DNA of 64,000 nt from positions 62,001 to 126,000 of the forward strand of contig JAAEAF010002524.1 of the NCBI GenBank assembly GCA_011037195.1. Direction: 5' to 3'. Positions within the stretch are counted from its first letter, which is position 1; the number at the start of each line of letters is the position of its first letter. Made by a program: the position numbers and the translations under genes. Source of the DNA: Triatoma infestans. Taxonomy: Eukaryota; Arthropoda; Insecta; Hemiptera; Reduviidae. Under the pieces are notes generated by a model. The model saw only the letters and a program-made list of their open reading frames with translations. It had not been told where the DNA came from and ran no database searches. This document shows, one piece after another, positions 11,561 through 23,213 of the stretch.

Positions 11561-13285
11561 GAGAACCGTTAAATTCGTGCGCTTGCGGGAGGATTCGCAA
11601 TCGCCACTGCCTACAATAATGGGTTCGTCCAAGGATTTTTAAAAGCTGATAAAACATTATCCAGGCTAATAAAACAAAAATAATGTATTTATTTGGCAAG
11701 AAATTAAAGTGACCAGCACACTCGAGTTCAGGGTTGCTCAAGTGTAACAATTCCAGAGTTGTAAAACAACTTTACTCTCGCGTTAAGTATTACATTTTTT
11801 TAACTGAAACTTGAACAAAAATTTGGGATAGGCTGTCTGGTGGAGGAAGTTTTGACGTGAATACATCTTAGGTAGGGGTTGAATGAATGGTAGTCATTTG
11901 TTTAGCGCATTTCGACGTCTAACTGCAGCAACGAGTCCAACAGCAGTAGCGGCCTTGCTTGTACCCGCCATTTAGTTCTAGCCCTTTCGGCCGCACATTA
12001 AATGCTATCTTACTGCGTTTATTTAGGTTTGCTCTATCCATTGAATGCCCAGTAATCGCACGATTTCTTTGTATAAGGCAAATGGCGTGATAATATTTCA
12101 AAAAAATTCATCCAGATCTCGCAAGTCAATGCACTCCCACGGCCACAATGTTCACAAGAGCAATCTTCCACAATATTCGCCTGTGTAGAAGACTATTGTC
12201 TCAAAACAATTCTTCTTTCCTTCAGGCGCTACCATGCCTAGCTTGTCTGTTTTTATACCGTTTTGCGGAATTATAAGTATTTGATATCTGATCATACGGT
12301 TTACGTTGCGATTATGATATGATCCGGTAGTGGAACTTTACAAAAATTTAAAAAGAAGGAAGGTTACATTCAGACTAGTACTACAATGCTAGGAGAGACT
12401 ATAGGATTGCTCCAGCAAGCAGTATCTTATTAGATGCAACAGTTTTGAGATTACCATTGTACTCATGCGCGGTCTGTGACTGGTTTGTGATTGATTTAAA
12501 TTTTGTAGGAACGCTCTTTTGTTATTTATAAATTGTATCTATAACTTTTTTTTTGCATTGAATGAAGAGAAGGCGGGTTATTGCGCAGGGCTGCACAGTG
12601 CGTACCTGGCTTGTATACTCGGACTGCTCTGGCCGATCACAAACCAGTTTATTTAATATTATTTATCATACTATTTATCAATTAAATATTACATATTATT
12701 TATCAATTAAAATTTTTTTAATTTCAAAATAGCAACACTGTGATTACTGATTGTTTACTCACCAGAGCTTAGAAGTACAACTTTATTCGCTGTTAGTTGA
12801 GTAATGTTACTTTGATTAGCTGTTGTAGAAACAAACAATTCTCTAAATATTCAATGGGCTGTGGAACAGTGCATATTTACTGTCCACGTGTTTCTCCCTC
12901 TAGCCCATCAATATGGCCTTCACAGATATCTTGCGCTCTGGCTGAGATGGACGTACGCCCCCTGTCCCCTTTATTTCAGAGCTGTGGCGAATATGGAGAT
13001 CCATAAGAGACTAATTTATTCAATAAAATATATTATTAGTAAAGAAGAATTTCACTAACGTTTCTTAATTTTGTAAGTACATGTGTTACTGAGTTTACTA
13101 AGTGAAATTATTAATGCTTTTTTCATCTTTTTGATATAATTGTTTCAATTGAAATGAGATTTTATTTTAAATAGTCATTATAAATTAAGTGCTTTAGAAG
13201 ATTCATTTGTAAATTATTGTAAAAATTGTATGGAATAGGTAGCGCTATAGCAAAAAGATTTGGCGGTAAGATGATTACAATTCTC
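11561..13285. other. Gene 1 downstream region, no gene recognised
   Basis: Only short ORFs. A segment at about 11880-12180 is less AT-rich and may be an old repeat, but no clear motif was seen. AT-rich repeats of the type atttatcaatta occur at 12650-12720. Confidence 0.4.
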
Positions 13286-13299
13286 AGAGAATGTGTATT

Positions 13300-13505
13300 G
13301 GGATTTCTAGCTCAGCTTTACAGAATCGGTATATCGTGCCCTCCATAAGTACAGCAGGTGCATGTGCCTGTTCAGCGTGCAGTGCTCTGTCAGTAGACCC
13401 ACTATCCTTATAACCTTGCGGCTAAATAGGTCCCTAGTGAACTTAGGAGAGTGTATCTGAATAAAGAATTTCGCCTGCTTCTATACTAGTGTTCCCTTTT
13501 TTCCC
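13300..13505 (-). pseudogene. LINE-A 3' ORF fragment
   Basis: The + strand text (agaatcggtatatcgtgccc, gtgcatgtgcctgttcagcg, then an AATAAAGAATTTCGCCTG block) parallels the LINE-A copies at 15555-15735 and 48940-49115. It corresponds on the minus strand to the C-terminal region of ORF2 (the GLLTGHCRLNKH type of segment). No open frame remains. Confidence 0.55.
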
Positions 13506-14489
13506 CAGGGTGTCGCCCAATACAGGATAAGTTTATTATTCTTCCCACAATGTGGTTTGCCGTTTGCCAATTTAACAAAACCTCGTTTCACTCAGATTAA
13601 ACCATTTTACGTTATCTGTGAGAAATTGTAAAAACTTGGAACAACGCTAATTAAATGATATATATTGTTACATATTGTTAACTGACTGTTTTCCATGTAC
13701 GTCTAAACCATTAAGGTCAGTTCTGAAGGCAAATTAATTAACCAATACCAGCAACTGGAAAATTGCAATTCCATACAATTTTAATTGTTATTTGTTTATG
13801 TGCCAAATTTTTTTTTTTTTAATTATTTAAAGATGGCAAATATATTTGGCCACAATCATAAAAAGAAAAATTTAAATTTGTAAATGATATATATATAAAT
13901 ATGCAACTGAGATATTGTAAGAGTTATTATTTAATATAAATTTACCTTCGTACTAATACGCATTAATGTTTGACTGAGGTTATACAGTTTCAGGTTATAA
14001 ACATTACTTGGAACAATTTCCTTTTCTTTTTTTTTTTGGAACTCCTTTTTTATTTAATATCGACTGCATTTGGCTATTAAATTGTATTGAAAAGATTTAT
14101 ATGAATAAAATTATATTTTATGTTGAGTCCTTTGTTGGTTTCTAGAGGGAAGGCTACTTACTCTAGCATACCTGATTAGGTCCTTTACTTGTTTCCTTCA
14201 AGCTGCCATTTTTACTTTCTCTTACTACTGTAAGTGGAATTATTACGATCGAAGAAAAAAATGATGGCGTAACGGCTGATGAGGAGGGCCAAGGTTTGCC
14301 ACACGCGATTTCAATTGGAGGAGGCTTGTGGTAAGCACGCCGCTGTTATAAACGGCCCTTTTAGTTCCGACCAAGGTTCACAACTAATAGTACCACACTT
14401 TTCAACACCATCTTTTCCCTCATGAAAATCGAACCCCTAAGTCTTGCGCCAAAAGGGAGCGCCTTAGCCACTAATCCAAGGCTCAACAT
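13506..14489. other. No gene recognised
   Basis: AT-rich DNA with homopolymer runs (13810, 14027). No coding signal or named repeat was recognised. Confidence 0.4.
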
Positions 14490-15330
14490 TCTCTAACTGA
14501 TTTGAATTTTAAATCTGAAAAATTTATGTTAAACGGAAGTTTGACTTCATGGAATACAGGATTTTCTAGAAAATGGAACCAATGAATTCATTGGAACATG
14601 AAAATACTAACTGCACACATATAAACTTGGATCACTTTTATTTGAAGCAAACTTTGGGTGAAAATTGGATAAAATTGCAATCTTGTCGCATTTTCGAAAT
14701 TGAGTTTTTACCAGAAATAATAAGGTTTTGAGTAACCCTGAGTACGAGAAATAGGTCATTGTATGTGGTCAGCATAACTAAAAAACGGAAAATCCCATTA
14801 CGTTTAAACTTGAGATTTTGTTTAAGTTCCACCTGGGGACCAAGCCGTAAAATTTTGGTCAAAATCGGTCAACCGCTTTACACTCAATTTTTTTTTCCGA
14901 TTATCTCAAAAACGGCTCCAAAGATTTGCATTAAACTTGGAATATCAACTACACAAAGATCGACAACTTTTATTTCTAACATTTCTCCGGAAAAATTCAT
15001 TTAAGGGCACTTTTGAAGAAGGGGTAGGGTTAGGTTTTCCTCTAAAGTGGTATTTCAGTTTATTACACAATTCTTTTATATAAATAATATCAATTACAAT
15101 TAAATATGTTGTTGAAATTCCGAGTTTGAAGAAAATCGGATGACCGGAAGTGCATTTTTACTAAAAAGTATTTTTCAGTTTTTTACTATGTTCTCTAAAA
15201 CGGCTTCAACGATTTCCTTTAAACTTGGAATGCAAACTGCACAGGTATAGACCTATCATTTTTATTAGTAACATTTAAATGGAAAAATTGATTTTTGGAG
15301 GTTTCTGGGGAATCTGTGACATTAAATGGC
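14490..15330 (-). mobile_element. MITE-M copy, distal part, reverse orientation, interrupted by LINE-A
   Basis: Minus-strand MITE-M landmarks appear twice (ctcaaaaacggctccaaaga near 14900; tctaaaacggcttcaacgat near 15200), as do matching aaattccgagtttgaagaaa blocks. This shows the tandem modular structure of the family. The copy is broken at about 15331 by LINE-A sequence and resumes near 16311. Confidence 0.65.
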
Positions 15331-16310
15331 AGTTAGATTAGATTAGATTAAGAAACAGAGTCTCATGCCACCGCGTCCTTCACACGAGGTCTATTATGGA
15401 TCCTCAGTGGTTGTAGCCCTTTTAAGCAGGCCTAGCGAAGCTGAAACCGGCTCCTTCATGAAGCCGGGTTACCCACTCACAACTGAAGAAAGTCTTTATC
15501 AGGCCGAAACACTAGCAAAGTATGTGTACTGAGGTTTCTTCCTCTGAAGAAACAGAATCAGTACAGAATCGGCACATCGTGTCCTCTGTAAGTAGTAGTC
15601 TTCGCTACCTGTGCCTATTCAGCCTACAATGCCCTGTTAGTAGACCCACTAATGTCCTTGTAACCTTCCGACAATGGTTCAATAGATCCCTGGAGAATTT
15701 AGGTGAGTGTTACTTAATAAAGAGCCTGCCTCTGTTCTGGTGTTCTGTCCCACCATTGCAGACGTTGTTCATCTATCCAACCTTTGATATAGAAGTTTAA
15801 GTCAGGCTCCTGGACAGACTGCAGAAGGTTTCGGGACCTATAAGATTGTCCTTCGAGCCCTCTCTCGCTAGGGCATACATCTTCTCGTTGCCCAAAAACC
15901 CTGCGTGACGCGGCACCCAAGCGAGTGTCAACTTATTTCGAGCATCCACTTCGGTGAAGAAAGTGCCCACAAAGCAGCCTGGGTATCGGAGTATATGGCC
16001 ACTCTTCTCCCCACTAATCCTTGCCTTAGAATATTCTTAGCACAAAGCTGTAACGCCACCACTTCGGCCTGAAAGACCGTGGCGTATTTTCCCAAACTGG
16101 CTTTAATTTTAACCTCAGGCCTACCCCCGTGGACTGCAGCTCCAAACCCAGTCTAGGTCTTGAAGCCGTCCTTATACCAGACCGAGTTACCGAGCAGAAG
16201 TGGGCCAGTGTCCCATTCACCTCTGTTAGGTATTGCAATGTGGAAAATTGTAGGGAGCTGAATGTTGGTATTCCGTTCAGGTGTACCACCACCGCGTCTG
16301 ACACCATGGT
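15331..16310 (-). pseudogene. LINE-A 3' portion: RNase H and C-terminal region, degraded
   Basis: The 3' tail is the repeat ttagattagattagatt at 15331-15348 on +, so TAATC repeats on the element strand. Minus-strand frames give an RNase H start near 16130-16190, the segment LGKYATVFQAEVVALQLCAK near 16040-16100 (motif with the catalytic Glu), and IKGWIDEQRLQWWDRTPEQR near 15735-15800. Multiple stops and shifts make it inactive. It interrupts a MITE-M copy, so it inserted later. Confidence 0.7.
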
Positions 16311-16892
16311 TTCTATCGAACTACACCCATCGGAAGTGCAAATAATCAATACCCAATGGTTTTTCTCCAGTTTTTCATGATATTCTCAGAAAATGGCAAA
16401 ACATTGTTTGCTGTCTACACTCAGAGGCCTATCACTTTTATTTTAAAATTATTTTTTTGGGTAGGGTTTTGGGGGAGCAGTAGTAGTGTAAGCTTTGCTG
16501 TAAGGTATGGCCTCAGTACAATGTGTGGTTCTTCTACCACTTATATTATGTATATTAGAAACATTGCTAGAATTCCCAATTGAAAAAATATCGGCTAACC
16601 GGAAATACGATTTAACAGAGTTAATCCAGTTTTTTGGAATTTTCTCACAAAAAAAGCTGTAACGATTTCCCTTTAAACTTGGAATATTGATTGCACACAT
16701 AAACTATCACTTTTATCGGAAACATTCTTTTGGAACAATTGATTTTTAGGAGGAGTTGGGGGCGAGAGAAAAGAAGTTCGGTTCAGTGAATCGGTACGAT
16801 GATGTTCCGCTTCTGGTTTGTATTTATCTCGCAGAGATATGAAAGTTACAGTAAGAGAAAGTCATGTGAGTGTTTCGTGACTGATTTTTTCT
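16311..16892 (-). mobile_element. MITE-M copy, proximal part, reverse orientation
   Basis: Continues the copy at 14490-15330 after the LINE-A interruption. It ends in the family terminus cagtaagagaaagtcatgtg then agtgtttcgtgactgatttt at 16854-16891. Confidence 0.65.
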
Positions 16893-16982
16893 CCTCTCCC
16901 TCCCCCAGTAGTTTCAGCGGGTGCTGCAGACATACTGACAGACAAACAGTACAGACAAAACTAAAGTTTTATTTATATAGAT

Positions 16983-17010
16983 GTTTGTGTGTGTGTGTGT
17001 GTATATATAT
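16983..17010. repeat. GT/AT microsatellite
   Basis: Run of tgtgtgtg followed by tatatata, located 240 bp upstream of the gene 2 start codon. Confidence 0.8.
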
Positions 17011-17253
17011 TTGTATTTTTCCCCCGTATGTGTGAATGTAGAATACATTGGGATGCTATGTGTTCAATGCTGGACATGAGATCTATTTTGGCCGGGTGCC
17101 CCACTCTGGGCTATATCTAAAATACTATTATATTTTGGTCTACTGTCGCCCAGTTTGTGTCGAGCGTTCGCCCAGGGCGCGCTACCCTTCGAGCCTACAT
17201 AGGCTGTTTTGAAACCTCTCTTTTTTTTTTAATTTTGGCATCGGTTTCGAAAC

Positions 17254-17317
17254 ATGTCGCCATTGGTGCGGGCAGTTTGTGTCGCTTTACTCCTATTTAC
17301 ACCGAGCACTATCCAAG
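17254..17317 (+). CDS. Gene 2 exon 1: signal peptide
   Basis: ATG in the context gaaacATGTC, 21 codons and one base, then donor GTAAGT at 17318. The hydrophobic core VCVALLLF and small residues before the border fit a cleavable signal peptide. Confidence 0.65.
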
Positions 17318-20300
17318 GTAAGTTTTGTGTTTTAAAAAAGTTATTTCTTCTATTAAATTTTGCAAATAATATAATTTAGCGTAAACGTTTACTGAATTAA
17401 AGAAAAGTAAGTGATATTAGGAAACTAGCCTGGTTGACTACCTGTCGGTGGAAGCTGATTAGCCATCCGTTCTGCTCTGGACACAATCCAAACCGAGCCA
17501 AATCACTTGAAACCTATAACTATAAAAAAAAAAATTAAAGATAAAAAAATTGTGGAACCCTCACATAACTTGCTCCTAGACACCTGCAATATGCACAAGA
17601 CAAAATTCCTTCAAATTTATCATTTTTACCAGATATTTAGTTTGTCTTCAATGTTACATCAATGGGAGGAATCTAAACTTAACAAAAGCCACTATTTTGA
17701 AGAAAATATAACCTTTCCCCTCCCCCCAAACCCTTGAAAGTGATAGGTCTCTGTATAGTTAGTATCTAATGAAATCAAATAAAATCCCCCGGTGTTTTTA
17801 TGGAGATAATCGCAAAAAACTAAAAACAAAATTCAGTAAAATCGCACTTCTATTCAATCAATTTTCTTAAACTCGGCGTTTTGGTAACATATATAATTTT
17901 AATTAATATTATTTAGATGATAGGGTCCTTTAGGTAAAATACCACTTTAGAGGAAAGCATAACCTCACCACTCACCTAGAACCCCCCTTAAATGAATTTT
18001 CCCGGAGTAATGTTCAAAATAAAAGTTGTAGATCCTTATATGTGTAGTTGTTGTACCAGTTTGAGGAAAATCGTTATAGGCGTGTTCATAAGAACACAAA
18101 AAACTGCAAAATCCATTTAGTAAAGTAGCTACTTCCGGTTGAGGAACGTTAATAGATAACTTTCTGTCGGATCCCATGATGATACCCAAACGGAACCGTT
18201 CAAGTTTGAACTTTCTGCGATTTTTCGATTTTGAGTCTTGCTGTTCACATAATGCGCAGACACACATTTTCTAAAAACCACTTTTTCTAACTCACAGGAC
18301 CTCAGAGTAAGAAAAAGTAAAAGATCTCATGTCAAATATTGACACAACTTTCTCTTACAATAATTCGTGAGTACTGTGTTGACAATAATTATTTTGAAAA
18401 TTCTGAATTTTGACTAAATTTTTAGTTTCCTCAAGTGCCACCAGGTGTGGGTCATCTCAGCTTTCCTTAGAGCCTTCCTAAGAAATTGGTACACTTTTTC
18501 CAAGGAAATCGTGAAAAATTAGAAAAACAGGTGGACTTTAACTGAAGTTTTCTTAGTCCAGTTGTCGCGATTTTCTCAAAAAGGGGTTCCTTACAATGAT
18601 TCCATTAAACCGACTACTCTATTCTTCACATAATATCTTGTACATTGCTACAGTGGCATCACAGCTCGATGGGGCAACATTTCTGTAATGTTGTTTTATC
18701 TCTAATGATTGTAAACACGCTTTATATTTGTAACACTGCAACACTTTTATCCAATATTACCGTGAGAATTTTCTTATTGATTATTTTAAAATATTAAATA
18801 TAAAACTCCTTAATTTTTTTAGTTTCTTTTACAAATTTATGTAATACGGATTGTGGACTGATAATTTATACTATTTCCGCGGCAATTTTCATGGAACAAA
18901 CCATTAGCTTTCAAGATGTAACAGCCCTGAACCGACTCATTGAAATTTGGGCAAAAACGTCGGATTATAGCAAACCACTGGCGTGTGCTCAACGTAAGTG
19001 TTTTCATTTTTAATTTATAATTAAAAAAAAAATGAATGCTTTCCTTTAAGAAATTAATAGGTATTTTTCAAAAAATTATTATAATTCAAACGTTTTTAAT
19101 TTGGGAGTCCTCTGTATGATTTTGCGGAGGGACCTAAAATCCTGATTACACCACTGTTCCCAGTCACTCAGTTTACTGACTTGATGACTTGAATTTAATT
19201 TGTCAAGCAAATAACCAAAGAAAAGAGTTAGTGTGCGACAATTTTGCCTGTCAGATAAGATATGCCAGATTCTATCAAATGACAAACAGACAAAACCAAT
19301 CATCTTCCTAGTGTAAATATTGAACCCAAAATTTAAGCTATATTCAAAACACAAGCGTGTGTGATATCTATGAACTCGATTGGCAACGTGTGTGGTCGGT
19401 CTGTATCTAGTGCACTAAAAAAACTGAAAAATGCAATAACACTGTACTTCCTCTTATCTTATAAAATTTACGAAATTGAATTCATCGGAGTTACATGTTT
19501 TGAGATCACTTAATTTCGAAAAAGTGGTGTTTAGAAATTGGTCTGAGTTATGTTTTTGAAGCATAACTCACAAATGAAAAATCGCAGATAACTGAAACTT
19601 GGTATTTCGTTTAGTTGCCACCAGGGGCGCGACAGTAAGATTTCGGTGAAAAATCAGTCCACCACTTTACTGACTACATTTTTCAATTTTTTTTTTGCGA
19701 TTTTCTCCAAAACGGCTCCAACGATTTTCTTTAAACTTGGTATATCGACTAATCAGAAATAGAGTTGCCTCTTTTATTTGAAACATTTTTTCAGAACAAT
19801 TTATTTAGGGAGTTTTGAGGAGAGAGCTGATGTTAGGCTTTCCTCTTAATTGCCATTTCAGTATACTATACCATTTAGCGTTTATGTAATATTAATAAGA
19901 ATTTAATGTGTGGTCCAAAATTCCGAGTTTAAGAAAATCGGTTTTCTGGAAGTCCGACTTATTTAAAGACATTATTTATACATTTTCCGATTATTTGTAC
20001 ATTATTTATTGTAATGTACAAATTTAATTCATGTTATGACTTCAACCACATGGCACAGGCTGTTTGTTGATGAAATAAAAATAATAATAATAATATTGGA
20101 CTCGTAGGAAAATATCTAAGGGTAGCAATTTCAAAAATATGACAATTTCACTGAAAAGTCCAAATTATTATTGATGTGTTCATTCCATTCCCGGCATATT
20201 CTTGACAGAATGTTTATGTGAAAGAATAGGTTTGTGCTATGATGAGGAACTGCAAACGTATAGGAATGTCTTAAGTGGATGGGAGATACATGGAAGGGAA

Positions 20301-22529
20301 TATCAGCCAGAAGTTCCGAACAGTCGATTGTATTATTGATCAGTTTATAAAGAAATAATAGATCAGTCTTCAGTCTCCTTATTTCTAAGGAATCAATGTC
20401 TAATTTAACTTGGGGAAACTTCCTTATGTAATATCTGACAAATCGCCCTTGTATACATTCCAGTCTATCCACGTCGCTCTTTGTATATGGATTCCACACC
20501 AGTGAACCATATTCTAAAATACTTCTAACATATGACGTATAGACCGCCAAGATTGCTTTAGGGTCTTCGAGCTCTCTTGTTTTCCGGATCACAAACCCCA
20601 GCATCCTGGAAGCTCTTTTGCAAGTTTCGTCAATATGAGTTGCATATCTAAGATTAGCACTTAGTTTGATTCCTAGGTCCCTAATGTTTGTAACGCAATC
20701 CAGGAGATTACCCTGGATGGTGTAGGAGAAATCCACATTATTCCGTTTCCTAGAAAACGAAATGATTTGACATTTATTGATGTTCATTTCCATACCGTTT
20801 TCCTTGCACCACTCTAAAAGACGATTTAGGTCTTCTTGCAATTTCTCACTATCCTGCACTGAAGTTATTCTTCTGAAGAATTTTAAGTCATCTGCAAACA
20901 TGAGGAATTTTGAGTGCAGAAAAGTTTTAGAAATGTCGTTAATGAAAACGTTGAATAGCCAAGGACCGAGATGAGAGCCTTGAGGCACGCCTGATGAAAC
21001 ATGGAACCACCTGGAGGTGTTCCCTTCAAGTATTCCCTTCCCTATTTGCCTAATTATAATTTCGGATGCACATATGCACATTTTCAGTTATGTGAATATT
21101 GTAACTGGATAATACTCGTATAAATAAATCAAAACTATATAAATCGCAGCGAGAGAAAGCCATGTGAGTGTTTCACCCTGCATGATGATGGACCAAACTG
21201 CAGACAGACTGTTCGTAATAGTGTTCAGAGATGAAATAATTTGTGAGTTTTGTTTAGGACAAGAAAGTGAGGGTCCTTCGGAGTCAGAGTGCCGGCCATT
21301 CATAGAGAAAGCCTTGCAGGGTGTCAACACCCAACAACCAGAAGGTTAGGTATTTTTAGTTTGTTAGTTTTATTTATTTTAGTATTAATAAATAAGATAA
21401 AACAAATGATAACGATGTGCAGAGAGCAGCCAGCCTGCTGGTGAAGACGCACAGGATGCAACATCCGGCCAGCAGCTTTCATCTGAGGTGAGCCAATATT
21501 CTTCCACGATTTTTCTAAATACCTTGATAGTTTTGTGCTTTGAGCAGCCTTTTCTTTCATTTCTGCAGAGTTGTTTTTGGAAACGTCCCAACATTCTCAT
21601 CTACTTGCACAAGTATTCCCCCGTGGAATCTACCCAAAACTATATTTTTTGATGAATTCTGTAGGATTTCCTGAGCAATGCGTTTGTGCTGTAATGGTTA
21701 TACCTAGGCCTCCTGCTGGCACCGGGATGAGACCACTCACCCTACAGCATCGCTTCCAAATTACGATTTCTGAGAAATCTCAGAATCTGGGAATGTTCTC
21801 AGTATATCTTCCTCCAACATCTGGTAAGTATCCGGGCTTCCAAATCTTCTCTATCCATATATAGCTGCGATATTCCTGGAAAACCGTGCTATAATACATA
21901 ACTTCCCTCACCGAGTCCTGACCTGCGACATAGCAAAATTAACAGTCTGTAACACTTTCCTAATTTTCGAAGCCTTCGTATAGCACTGGCGGCCCTAAAG
22001 GCTTTTGTGAAGGTGTAGTAGAGATTAAGATCCGGGCGTGAACATCTGGTAACACGTCATCCTCCAACCGTTAAGCATAGAGGGCATGTCGTGATAAATG
22101 ACCAAATTGTTTTGTTTACTAGGCTATGTCCTGTAACAAGCTAGTTATCCTCCTGAGTCCACTGTGTCCTCTGCCAAGAAGGTTCTGTTACCTTCAACAT
22201 AGACTCCAACATCTTCATACCGTGAAGATCTCAATGTTCTTCATGCAGCTGTAGTTGATTTAATCAACAATAAATTAAATTTGAGTATCAAACGTAATCT
22301 ACCAATTAGCATGATTTTACTCTTCAGATAGATACAGAAAGTACGAATTTACTTGATGAACAACAACTGCCACTACAGCCGGACGAAAATGAAGTTAGTG
22401 AAGAGAAAATAGAGGAAGGGACAGTGGAAGAGAGTGGCGAGCAAGAAGAACGAGTTTTGGAAGATGACGAACATCGACGAACTGAACGAGACGCGACGGA
22501 AGACCAGTCTGCCCAGCCAACTATATCAG
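17254..22529 (+). CDS. Gene 2: unrecognised secretory-pathway protein, acidic C-terminal part (five exons visible, incomplete)
   Basis: Five exons join in frame: 17254-17317, 18823-18993, 21204-21344, 21423-21487 and 22328-22529, giving 643 coding bases so far and ending in phase 1. Each border is GT-AG. The N-terminus MSPLVRAVCVALLLFTPSTIQ without its final residue is a typical signal peptide; an in-frame TAA at 17230 supports this start. Exon 2 has two nearby cysteines (CNTDC) and a hydrophobic stretch; exon 3 has two more (CEFC). Exons 4-5 are hydrophilic and very acidic (EEKIEEGTVEESGEQEE), which suggests a flexible luminal or extracellular segment. I do not recognise the family, and further exons must lie downstream, beyond the foldback element if the gene spans it. 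Introns hold MITE-M and LINE insertions. Confidence 0.55.
17500..18360 (+). mobile_element. MITE-M copy in gene 2 intron 1
   Basis: A diverged start (gtggaaccctcacataactt) is followed by the family body, including cggcgttttggtaacatata, ccactttagaggaaagcata and acttccggttgaggaacgtt. Its end is agtaagaaaaagtaaaag and a second inverted terminus (caaatattgacacaactttc) near 18360. Confidence 0.65.
18823..18993 (+). CDS. Gene 2 exon 2
   Basis: Acceptor taatttttttag ends at 18822 and donor GTAAGT starts at 18994. The phase-1 frame is open for 57 codons, with CNTDCGLIIYTISAAIF early and ALNRLIEIWAKTSDYSK later. Confidence 0.55.
19430..19987 (-). mobile_element. MITE-M copy in gene 2 intron 2, part 1, reverse orientation
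   Basis: Minus-orientation landmarks gattttctccaaaacggctc, actaatcagaaatagagttg and ttccgagtttaagaaaatcg. It is split by a LINE-C insertion at 19988 and resumes at 21078. Confidence 0.65.
19988..21077 (-). mobile_element. LINE-C: 5'-truncated non-LTR retrotransposon with intact target-site duplication
   Basis: The insertion is flanked by the 8-bp direct repeat acattttc (19980-19987 and 21078-21085) and lies inside a MITE-M copy. On the minus strand it holds the end of a reverse-transcriptase ORF, an AT-rich 3' UTR with a TTA-type trinucleotide run (about 20078-20096), and a short terminal segment. Only the last 1.1 kb of the element remains, typical of incomplete target-primed reverse transcription. 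Confidence 0.75.
20131..21066 (-). pseudogene. LINE-C reverse transcriptase, C-terminal half
   Basis: About 310 codons remain open. Motifs in order are VSSGVPQGSHLGPWLFN (RT motif 4), KFLMFADDLKFF (FADD active-site box), then a thumb region with ILAVYTSYVRSILEYGSLVW and a basic C-terminus. There is no RNase H domain. This matches Jockey- or CR1-type LINEs that end after the RT and thumb. The endonuclease and the first RT motifs are missing because of 5' truncation. The frame has no internal stop, so the insertion is fairly young. The clade was not resolved. Confidence 0.8.
21078..21176 (-). mobile_element. MITE-M copy in gene 2 intron 2, part 2
   Basis: Resumes after LINE-C with ttttcagttatgtgaatatt, as in the copy at about 8385. 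It ends with the family terminus gagagaaagccatgtgagtg then tttcac at about 21176, close to exon 3 of gene 2. Confidence 0.65.
21204..21344 (+). CDS. Gene 2 exon 3
   Basis: Acceptor ccaaactgcag ends at 21203 and donor GTTAGG starts at 21345. It encodes RLFVIVFRDEIICEFC and ends near GVNTQQPE. A MITE-M terminus ends about 28 bp upstream of the exon, so the branch site and pyrimidine tract are partly made of, or displaced by, the repeat. Confidence 0.5.
21423..21487 (+). CDS. Gene 2 exon 4
   Basis: Acceptor gatgtgcag ends at 21422 and donor GTGAGC starts at 21488. The 65-bp exon encodes a hydrophilic Gln/Ser/Asp-rich segment and shifts the phase from 1 to 0. The intron before it is only 78 bp. 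Confidence 0.5.
21600..22320. other. Gene 2 intron 4, possible old LINE debris
   Basis: The string gaaatctcagaatct with tcttcctccaacatct and cttccaaatcttctct near 21775-21850 resembles a segment near 37085-37160. Both may be remnants of one retrotransposon on the minus strand. No open frame or firm motif is present. Confidence 0.3.
22328..22529 (+). CDS. Gene 2 exon 5, acidic
   Basis: Acceptor tttactcttcag ends at 22327 and donor GTAAAA starts at 22530. The in-phase reading is rich in Glu and Asp, with NEVSEEKIEEGTVEESGEQ in the middle. It ends in phase 1, so at least one more exon is required. Confidence 0.55.
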
Positions 22530-22887
22530 GTAAAAAATTACACAGCATTTTCAGTTATTTCAATCAAATAAACTTCTTTTGGCCAGTCTCTGACCTGGGG
22601 TTTCCAAATATTTACTGGGCGTCCTCATCTGCTATCACCTCCAATAGCATTGTCTGACTGTAGATGACCGAGTACGGAGTCCTAGATCAGTTACGGGCAT
22701 AACTGACGTCTTGACTACTTAGCGATTGGTGCAATGTCTCAGCTGATGGAGCTCCCCCTTCATAAGCCCGCCCAACCTTAGTACTTTATGGGAATGGGAA
22801 AAGACTTTAAAATACATGTAAGCATGAAATAGGGGGTGCTTCTCAAGGCATTCTGGCCTTTGAACACTACCGAGTGCCCTAGCACCC
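22530..22887. other. Intronic or downstream sequence before the foldback element
   Basis: No exon with a compatible phase was recognised. The sequence is ordinary and unique-looking. Confidence 0.35.
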
Positions 22888-23148
22888 TCAGTAGGGTAGA
22901 AAGGACAGTTCTGGCACAGGGGCTATGATCTCTCTGACGTCATCACCCAAACCGATGGCTTAAAATTTAAGAACTCATCCAAATCAATGAGCCTAATTTA
23001 AAGATGACGTCATCACATCATTCAATTCGAAGACGATTAAATTACAAATAAATTATATATTAAATATAAATTAAATTATAAATAATTAAATTAAAAATAT
23101 AAATAAATTATAAATAATTAAATAAAATGAAATAAAAAAGTTGATTTT

Positions 23149-23213
23149 CCTGGAATCGAACCTTAATTGTTGAGTTAGAAGTCGGTGATGCAGCCCACTA
23201 GACCAAAGCGGTC
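23149..23213 (-). other. tRNA-like segment in left foldback arm
   Basis: Read on the minus strand it has a box A-like tggtctagtgg and a box B ggttcgattcc, 65 bp in total, with CTTCTAA at the place of an anticodon loop (as in tRNA-Arg UCU). Stems are incomplete, so it is not a functional tRNA gene. It could still act as an RNA polymerase III promoter pointing outward. Confidence 0.5.
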
